A stretch of DNA of 5,232 nucleotides from assembly GCA_030151145.1 (NCBI GenBank), contig JASLEL010000158.1:1-5232 (forward strand). The letters run 5' to 3'. Positions within the stretch are counted from its first letter, which is position 1. Every line of letters starts with the position of its first letter. Source of the DNA: Aquirhabdus sp. (GTDB lineage: Bacteria; Pseudomonadota; Gammaproteobacteria; Pseudomonadales; Moraxellaceae). The notes under the pieces were generated by a model. The model was given only the letters and a program-made list of their open reading frames with translations, made no database searches and was not told the DNA's origin. This document shows positions 1 through 5,010 of the stretch, piece by piece. Both the position numbers and the translations under genes were made by a program.

Positions 1-54
1 ATCAAGGTGTTCAGCGACCCAGCGGGTTAAAGTGTGCAAACGTTCAGAAGACAT
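1..54 (-). CDS. amgK: Probable N-acetylmuramate/N-acetylglucosamine kinase AmgK, N-terminal 18 codons only
   Basis: The minus strand opens with ATG at 54-52 and reads MSSERLHTLTRWVAEHLD without a stop to the window edge. An AGGA Shine-Dalgarno core lies about 10 bases upstream (plus positions 65-68), and a well-formed sigma-70 promoter lies further up (113-141), so this is very likely a real gene start. The 18 residues are amphipathic and helix-like, as in the N-terminus of aminoglycoside-phosphotransferase-fold kinases, but carry no catalytic motif. The name therefore rests mainly on context. In Pseudomonas and relatives the gene divergent from lptD-surA is amgK, followed by murU. AmgK phosphorylates the anomeric hydroxyl of recycled N-acetylmuramic acid in the cytoplasm, feeding MurU and UDP-MurNAc synthesis. 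The gene start is well supported; the identity is inferred and could be another phosphotransferase-family protein. Confidence 0.6.
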   Translation of the reverse strand, partial: MSSERLHTLTRWVAEHLD

Positions 55-92
55 GACGGGTCGATCCTGCAAAATATATCCGTTACCAAAAT

Positions 93-113
93 TTATCCGG
101 GACAGCCGGATAA
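93..113. repeat. Perfect 8-bp inverted repeat with 5-base spacer, operator-like
   Basis: TTATCCGG (93-100) and CCGGATAA (106-113) are exact reverse complements around the spacer GACAG. The element covers the predicted amgK transcription start and touches the last base of its -10 box, the position expected for a repressor operator. In amgK RNA only part of it would be transcribed, so a DNA-binding role fits better than an RNA hairpin. No run of T follows on either strand, so it is not a terminator. The binding protein is unknown. Confidence 0.45.
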
Positions 114-141
114 TGATAACGCGAGTGTAGCCGCTCGTCAG
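113..141 (-). promoter_or_regulatory. Sigma-70-type promoter for the divergent amgK gene
   Basis: Read on the minus strand, CTGACG (plus 136-141; 4 of 6 matches to TTGACA) and TATCAT (plus 113-118; 5 of 6 matches to TATAAT) are separated by exactly 17 bases. Transcription would begin near plus position 106, giving a leader of about 50 bases before the amgK ATG. This is the best promoter match in the divergent region. It is a motif match only. Confidence 0.55.
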
Positions 142-288
142 TTTTTTCTCTATGATGCATGCAGCCTCTATTGTGTTGTAAACTTTGCCGATATACCGAT
201 ACACTCAAGTCACGGCATTAAGGAGCCCGACGCATCCGTCCCTCCCAAGCCTGACACCACGCCACACCAGCTGAAAACGGATCACAAA

Positions 289-2952
289 TTGCGCCGGTTT
301 AAACGACATAATCTTGCTTTCGCGGTTTCTCTGGCTTGCGCCGTGCTTGCTGAACAGGCCCTGCACGCCGAGACGAGCGATGCCGTCCACACCACAGATT
401 CCTCCGGTGCCGCAACACCCAAGACAGAACCATCCGCAGGCATCGCAGCCAGTGATGCCGCATCGACCAATGTCTCGATGGCACTGCCGCAGGGTATTAA
501 TCCTGCTTCGATCTCACATACTGCGGACACCTCCACAGGTGACCCGCTGGATCGTCCGCTGACCTATGGATTTTTTGATCGCAAGCAACTGGCCGAATTG
601 CCGCCAGCACTGCAGCGACGTGTTCCGGCGAGCTGTCGCGGCGTCTGGATCACACCGATCCCCGCCTCCGAAGCATCTAAAACCCATGATATCAAAGCGA
701 CCGACACCACGACCCGGTCAGACTATGCCTATTACGACCCGGACGAAGGCTCAGTCATGTCCGGTAACGTCCACATCAGCCAGCCCGGCCGTATGATGAC
801 TGCCGACAAGATCACCATGGACCCGACCCAGACCATTGCGACCGCAGTCGGTAACGTGAAAATGGCGGAGCCCGGCTGTATCGGCCTCGGCGATGCAGGG
901 ACCTATAACCTGCAAACCAAGACCGGCAGCTTTCATCACAGTCAGTTTATCGATGCTGATCGACAGGCTCATGGTAATGCTGATGCCATCGTGCGCGAAT
1001 CCGAAACACTGACCCGCATCATGGACTCCATTTACTCCACCTGCGAGCCGGATTCGCTGGGCTGGAAACTGAAATCCCGCGAGCTCGACCTCAATCAGGT
1101 CTCTGGGCGCGGGGTTGCACGTGATGCCACCCTGTACGTGGGCAGTGTACCGATCTTTTATACACCGTATTTTAACTTTCCGATCGACAACCGGCGCACC
1201 AGCGGCATCCTGATCCCCAGTATTCGCTATAACAGCCACAACGGCGTCGACTTTTCGCTGCCCTACTACCTCAATCTGGCACCCAACTACGACGCCACAT
1301 TGACACCGCGACTCATCACCAACCGTAACCCGATGCTGAACGCCGAGTTCCGCTTCCTGAATCCCTATCTGGGCAATGGATCACTCTCGGGCGGCTTCCT
1401 GCCACAAGATCCCAAATACCTGGATGGCAATGGCAAGGCACTGGATCGTAAAGACTTTCACCTTTACGACTTTATCCGGCTGAACTCCAACTGGAACAGC
1501 GTCATCAACTACAACTATGTCTCCGATAAAAACTTCTTTACGGATCTGGGACAAGGCTTGGGTCCGGTCAGCGGCAGCAATTATCAGGGCTCTGCCAACT
1601 CCATGACTCAAGAAAGATCGGCAACCCTGAACTACATCAATCCCGACTGGGGCCTGAGTGGCTATCTGCGCGGATTGACCTATCAGGAGCTGGACAACAC
1701 CGTCCCGGACATTGACCGCCCCTATGGCCGTATCCAGCTGCATCTGGACTATGCTCAGGGCTCGCTGAATGGCTGGGAGCGCTTCGCCACCAACGACTCG
1801 GGTTATTTTAAACGCGAGATTGACGACAACTCCGGCCCCGAGACCAATGGTCTGCGGCAGTACAACCTGTTTGGTGTGCGCTACAACTTCCGCACACCGG
1901 GCGGCTATGCCATCCCGACGCTGTCTGCACGCTCACTGCTGTATCAAAACGACGTCAGCCCACAGACCGTGACCATGGTCGGAACCAATACCATCACCAG
2001 CACAGGGGCAACGACGGTCACCAGCAGCAGTACAGGTACGGTCATCTCAACGACCAATCCGAGCAACTCGCCTACGGCCATCGTCCCGCAGTTTACACTG
2101 GATAGCGGCCTGACCTTCGAGCGCAATGCCGGATCCTTCCTGCAAACGCTGGAGCCACGTCTGTTTTATGCCTACTCGCCCTATGTCAAGCAGAACACCC
2201 TGCCGACCTTCGACACCACCTATGCATCACCGAGCTTCAATCAGCTCTACAGCCCTTACCGCTTCGTCGGCTATGACCGGCTGGATGACAATAATTTTGC
2301 AACACTGGGTGTGACCAATCGCTTCTATGACGAGAGCGGCCTTGAGCGCTACCGTATCGGCATCGCAGACCGTTTTTACTTCAGTGACCGCAAGACCCTG
2401 CTGGCCTCAACGGATACCGTAGGCACCTCGCGCTCATCCGGTGTAGGGCTGGATCTCGGTGTGCGCTGGAACAAATCCCTCAGTGCCGACAGCAACATCC
2501 TGTGGAACGCAAACAATCAGCTATCGACATCCGATACCGAGTTTCACTATAACGCCAGTAACGGCAGCGTCGTAAGCTTGGGCTATATTTTCCGCAACAA
2601 TGTTACAGAAGACAATCAAATTGGTACACGGCAGGCTACAGCGTCTTTTGTGCAGCCGATCTACAATAATTTCCGTCTATTAGGCGCAGTTCAGTATGAT
2701 CTGCAGAACCGGGCAACGCGAGACGCCTTGCTGGGCATTGACTATGATGCCTGCTGCTGGAGCATTTCGCTGTTTGGTCGTTCTTACTATAACGATTTTG
2801 ACGATATTGCCACGACGCGTGCCAGCCGCAGCATCGTGTTCCAAATCACCTTCAAGGGTCTGGCCAATAACGCAGACAACAGTCTGTCGACCTTGTTGCG
2901 GCAAAAAATTTATGGATACTCTCAGGTAAATACATCGTGGCAAAACCGTTAA
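289..2952 (+). CDS. lptD: LPS-assembly outer-membrane protein LptD
   Basis: LptD is the outer-membrane barrel that, plugged by the lipoprotein LptE, takes LPS from the LptA bridge and inserts it in the outer leaflet. With TTG at 289 the protein has 887 residues and starts with a clear signal peptide: a basic RRFKRH segment, a hydrophobic core, and cleavage near residue 27 (ALHA/E). A Ser/Thr/Ala-rich linker follows, then the periplasmic OstA-type jellyroll (about 145-290), then the LptD barrel from about 300 to the end. Landmarks match E. coli LptD: VPIFYTPYFNFP, SGILIPSIRY, LPYYLNLAPNYDATLTP, and near the end DYDACCWSISLFGRSYYND. Cys116, Cys252, Cys822 and Cys823 match the four conserved cysteines that form two interlocked disulfides. 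Length lies between E. coli (784) and Pseudomonas (about 924). TTG is the only usual start just before the signal peptide, with a weak CGGA seven bases upstream. GTG at 34 would overlap amgK. Family identity is near certain; the start is less so. Confidence 0.96.
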   Translation: MRRFKRHNLAFAVSLACAVLAEQALHAETSDAVHTTDSSGAATPKTEPSAGIAASDAASTNVSMALPQGINPASISHTADTSTGDPLDRPLTYGFFDRKQLAELPPALQRRVPASCRGVWITPIPASEASKTHDIKATDTTTRSDYAYYDPDEGSVMSGNVHISQPGRMMTADKITMDPTQTIATAVGNVKMAEPGCIGLGDAGTYNLQTKTGSFHHSQFIDADRQAHGNADAIVRESETLTRIMDSIYSTCEPDSLGWKLKSRELDLNQVSGRGVARDATLYVGSVPIFYTPYFNFPIDNRRTSGILIPSIRYNSHNGVDFSLPYYLNLAPNYDATLTPRLITNRNPMLNAEFRFLNPYLGNGSLSGGFLPQDPKYLDGNGKALDRKDFHLYDFIRLNSNWNSVINYNYVSDKNFFTDLGQGLGPVSGSNYQGSANSMTQERSATLNYINPDWGLSGYLRGLTYQELDNTVPDIDRPYGRIQLHLDYAQGSLNGWERFATNDSGYFKREIDDNSGPETNGLRQYNLFGVRYNFRTPGGYAIPTLSARSLLYQNDVSPQTVTMVGTNTITSTGATTVTSSSTGTVISTTNPSNSPTAIVPQFTLDSGLTFERNAGSFLQTLEPRLFYAYSPYVKQNTLPTFDTTYASPSFNQLYSPYRFVGYDRLDDNNFATLGVTNRFYDESGLERYRIGIADRFYFSDRKTLLASTDTVGTSRSSGVGLDLGVRWNKSLSADSNILWNANNQLSTSDTEFHYNASNGSVVSLGYIFRNNVTEDNQIGTRQATASFVQPIYNNFRLLGAVQYDLQNRATRDALLGIDYDACCWSISLFGRSYYNDFDDIATTRASRSIVFQITFKGLANNADNSLSTLLRQKIYGYSQVNTSWQNR

Positions 2953-4301
2953 TGCATTCCTCTTCTTTGTCTCATCGCCTCATTCAACGTCAGGCACTGG
3001 CATCTGCGCTGTGGGTATCTGCAAGCCTGATGGCGACCGGCGCCATGATCGTACTGCCTGCCTCATCGGCCACGGCAGCCGAGGCTTCACTTGACCATGT
3101 CGTCGCGATTGTAGACGACTCGGTGCTGCTATCCAGCGAAGTCGATCAAGCCATGGCGGAGGCAATGCAGGCCATCAGCGCACGCGGTCAGACCCCGCCG
3201 AGCCCGGAGCTCTTGCGTGTCGATGTCATTCGTCAATTGATCCTGCGCAAAATCCAGCTCGGCATGATTGAGCGCAATGGCGCAAGCGTCGATGATGAAG
3301 CCCTCAATCACGCCCTGCTCAATATTGCACAACAGCAAGGGATTCCCACGCTCAGCGCGTTTCAAAGCCGGCTGGATAGCATTCAACCCAATGGTTATGC
3401 GCAGTTCCGTAAAAAAATCCGTGATGAAATGAATATCAACCGTCTGCAGCAGCAACGGGTCGGCAGCCGGATCAAAATTTCCGACCGCGACATTGATAAT
3501 TTCCTGAGCTCACCACAAAGTGCCGACGCGCTGAAAACGGAATTCAATTTCACCGTGATTCAGGTTCCCGTTGCCAATACCCTGAGTAGTGCCGCCAAAA
3601 GCAAGGCGCTCAGCAACGCCAACGAGCTGATTGCGCAGCTCCGTGCCGGAAAACCTCTGGATGCGGTGTCTGCCCAATACAATGCCGCGTCAAGCAATCA
3701 AGGCTGGCATAAATCGGATGAACTGCCGACGCCATTTCTAAATGCGCTCAGCAAACTCAAAAAAGGTGAGGTCAGCGAGCCATTGCCTGCCGAAGACAGC
3801 GTCAATATCCTGCAACTCAACGATGAGCGCGGCGGTGTCGCGGGTGCAGTCGTACATCAGTACCATGTCCGCCACATCCTGGTCAAAACCAGCGAAATCA
3901 TCAACGAAGAAGAAGCCAAGCTCAAGATCGACAGTATCGCCGCCAAACTCAAAGCCGGGGCGGCTTTTGCGGATATGGCACGCGCCTATTCTGATGATCC
4001 AGGCTCAGCACAGGCTGGCGGTGACCTGAATTGGGTGTCTCCCGGCGAGATGGTTCCCACTTTTGAGGCAACAATGATCAAGACGCCGGTCGGTCAGATC
4101 AGTGCCCCTTTCCAGTCGCCATTTGGCTGGCATATCCTGCAGGTCGAAGCCACCCGCGATCAGGACATGACTCAGGAATATCGCCGTGCGGCGGCCAAAC
4201 AAGCCCTGTATGAGCGTCAATATCCGGTTGAGCTGGATAACTGGCTGCGTGAGATCCGCGCCTCGGCCTACGTTGATATGAAAGAGTCCGCAGATCAATA
4301 A
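2952..4301 (+). CDS. surA: Periplasmic chaperone and peptidyl-prolyl isomerase SurA
   Basis: SurA binds unfolded outer-membrane proteins in the periplasm and hands them to the BAM complex; LptD is a known client. From ATG at 2952 the protein has 449 residues: a signal peptide ending near ATAA/E (residue 43), the SurA N-terminal chaperone domain (VVAIVDDSVLLSSEVDQAM onward, about 48-185), parvulin domain 1 (about 198-297), parvulin domain 2 (about 302-400) and a C-terminal helix ending in LREIRASAYV, as in E. coli. Domain 2 keeps the parvulin signatures HVRHILVK, FADMARAYSDDPGSA, GGDLNW and FGWHILQV. Domain 1 is degenerate, lacking the HIL and GG motifs. The ATG shares one base with the lptD stop (TAATG), implying translational coupling. 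GTG at 2937, with AGG ten bases upstream, would add five residues and cannot be excluded. No terminator separates it from lptD, so the two form one operon. Confidence 0.96.
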   Translation: MHSSSLSHRLIQRQALASALWVSASLMATGAMIVLPASSATAAEASLDHVVAIVDDSVLLSSEVDQAMAEAMQAISARGQTPPSPELLRVDVIRQLILRKIQLGMIERNGASVDDEALNHALLNIAQQQGIPTLSAFQSRLDSIQPNGYAQFRKKIRDEMNINRLQQQRVGSRIKISDRDIDNFLSSPQSADALKTEFNFTVIQVPVANTLSSAAKSKALSNANELIAQLRAGKPLDAVSAQYNAASSNQGWHKSDELPTPFLNALSKLKKGEVSEPLPAEDSVNILQLNDERGGVAGAVVHQYHVRHILVKTSEIINEEEAKLKIDSIAAKLKAGAAFADMARAYSDDPGSAQAGGDLNWVSPGEMVPTFEATMIKTPVGQISAPFQSPFGWHILQVEATRDQDMTQEYRRAAAKQALYERQYPVELDNWLREIRASAYVDMKESADQ

Positions 4302-4422
4302 CCCGCTTTAAACGCCTGCGCCACAGCTAGCTACGGCCCAAAGAAAAAGCACTGCATTTGCAGTGCTTTTTTACAACCTTATTTGCTTGAAATGCCCCAA
4401 GACTGGTCAGCCTTGGCTCAGA
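4302..4422. other. Convergent intergenic spacer between surA and hfq
   Basis: Besides the terminator, the spacer contains a weaker imperfect hairpin at 4397-4416 (CCAAG paired with CTTGG, plus an inner CTG/CAG) just after the hfq stop codon. It has no adjacent U run on either strand, so it would sit in the hfq 3' untranslated RNA ahead of the real terminator. No open frame here looks like a gene. Confidence 0.6.
4344..4372. terminator. Bidirectional intrinsic terminator between convergent surA and hfq
   Basis: GCACTGCA (4349-4356) pairs exactly with TGCAGTGC (4359-4366); a realistic fold has a 7-bp stem with loop ATTT. The stem is flanked by AAAAA at 4344-4348 and TTTTTT at 4367-4372, so each strand reads a GC-rich hairpin followed by a U run. 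It starts 42 bases after the surA stop and lies about 50 bases beyond the hfq stop on the other strand, so it can end both the lptD-surA and miaA-hfq transcripts. Confidence 0.9.
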
Positions 4423-4929
4423 TCAGAAATTGTTGTTGTCACCACCTTCATCATCTTCAAACTTGTGACCATCGAAGCCACCGGGATGACTGCCCTGACC
4501 ACCTTGGCCGCCTTGCGCATGACCATAGCCCGAACCGAAACCGGTAGACGGCTGACCGCCAAAGTTACCTTGGTGACCAAAACCGCTCGGCTGCGATGCA
4601 CCGAAGCCACGTGGCGCGCCAAAGCCAGACGACTGACCAGGGAAACCGCCGCCCTGCGGGAAACCACCACCGGAAGACGCACCACCCGAAAATCCGCCAC
4701 CCATCTGCTCACCCGCAGCTGGACGAGGATTACGTGCAGGCACTACGGTAGATATCGCGTGTTTGTAGACCATTTGGCTAACAGTATTTTTTAATAAAAC
4801 CACATATTGATCAAATGATTCAATTTGACCTTGCAATTTAATTCCGTTTACCAAAAAAATCGACACTGGAATCCGCTCTTTACGCAATGCGTTTAAAAAT
4901 GGATCTTGTAATGTTTGACCTTTAGACAT
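4423..4929 (-). CDS. hfq: RNA chaperone Hfq with long glycine/phenylalanine-rich C-terminal tail
   Basis: Hfq forms a hexameric ring that pairs small RNAs with target mRNAs. The Sm core (residues 1-65) is almost identical to E. coli Hfq: GQTLQDPFLNALRKER, NGIKLQGQIESFDQ, and the Sm2 signature YKHAISTVVP. Proximal-face residues Gln8, Gln41, Lys56 and His57 and rim residues Asn13, Arg16 and Phe39 are present; Tyr25 and Phe42 of E. coli are Phe25 and Tyr42 here. From about residue 66 a 100-residue Gly-rich tail carries repeated GGGFP and GFG units and ends in an acidic, Asn-rich tip (EDDEGGDNNNF). Total length is 168 residues, against 102 in E. coli and 82 in Pseudomonas; such tails are typical of Moraxellaceae. 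ATG at 4929 has a strong GGAG six bases upstream. It follows miaA on the same strand, the usual order. Base composition changes sharply between core and tail. Confidence 0.98.
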   Translation of the reverse strand: MSKGQTLQDPFLNALRKERIPVSIFLVNGIKLQGQIESFDQYVVLLKNTVSQMVYKHAISTVVPARNPRPAAGEQMGGGFSGGASSGGGFPQGGGFPGQSSGFGAPRGFGASQPSGFGHQGNFGGQPSTGFGSGYGHAQGGQGGQGSHPGGFDGHKFEDDEGGDNNNF

Positions 4930-4935
4930 TTATTT

Positions 4936-4940
4936 CTCCC
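4936..4940 (-). promoter_or_regulatory. Ribosome binding site of hfq
   Basis: On the minus strand GGGAG followed by AAATAA precedes the hfq ATG at ideal spacing (six bases). It fixes the start at 4929 and is the strongest ribosome-binding site in the window that sits at proper distance from a start codon. Confidence 0.85.
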
Positions 4941-4948
4941 AAAATTAA

Positions 4949-4967
4949 GTGGCAAAAAATGAGCCAC
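4949..4967 (-). promoter_or_regulatory. Hairpin with U-rich loop in the hfq leader
   Basis: GTGGC and GCCAC form a 5-bp stem around a 9-base loop. On the hfq-sense (minus) strand the loop reads UCAUUUUUU. It sits about 20 bases upstream of the start codon and 9 bases before the ribosome-binding site. It is followed by UUAAUUUUG, an imperfect U tract, so it could be a weak miaA attenuator or a leader element that Hfq itself could bind. Its presence is seen directly; the function is inferred. Confidence 0.4.
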
Positions 4968-5010
4968 GAATAAATAGTTATGCAGGCAACATAAGGGTCA
5001 TAATTCTGGG

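Larger units (their letters stand above)
55..288. other. Divergent intergenic regulatory region between amgK and lptD
   Basis: This stretch separates the amgK start from the preferred lptD start. It is open in the lptD frame back to GTG at 34, but it is visibly richer in A+T than lptD, carries the amgK promoter and palindrome, and gives a protein segment with no LptD-like features, so I treat it as non-coding. For lptD no strong promoter stands out. Candidates are TTGTAA (176-181) with GATACA (198-203) at 16 bases, and two isolated good -10 boxes, GATAAT (109-114) and TATGAT (151-156), without convincing -35 partners. TAAGGAG at 219-225 is a strong ribosome-binding-site match, but no ATG, GTG or TTG follows at usable distance. 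Confidence 0.6.

Noticed and set aside
179..209. Possible sigma-E-type promoter for lptD (TAAACTT ... TCAAG)
   Set aside because: The spacing of about 19 bases is too long and the -35 lacks the GG of the consensus; this is not better than chance, although lptD is sigma-E controlled in E. coli.
34..288. Extending lptD to the in-frame GTG at 34 (85 extra residues)
   Set aside because: It would overlap the divergent amgK start, has no ribosome-binding site, buries the signal peptide deep inside the protein, and runs through the promoter and palindrome region.
751..1239. 162-codon open frame on the minus strand inside lptD
   Set aside because: It is antisense to the conserved jellyroll and barrel start, resembles no family I know, and is a by-product of codon bias in the true gene.
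4407..4712. 101-codon minus-strand open frame in another frame of the hfq tail
   Set aside because: It is a shadow of the repetitive tail; the Sm-core frame is unambiguous and has the strong ribosome-binding site.
4363..4794. 143-codon plus-strand open frame opposite hfq
   Set aside because: Its Thr/Arg-rich product is the antisense of the Gly-rich hfq tail, and its start lies within the bidirectional terminator.
4949..4967. The GTGGC/GCCAC hairpin as a true miaA terminator
   Set aside because: The stem is only 5 bp and the following U tract is interrupted, so at most it is a weak attenuator; miaA and hfq are commonly co-transcribed.
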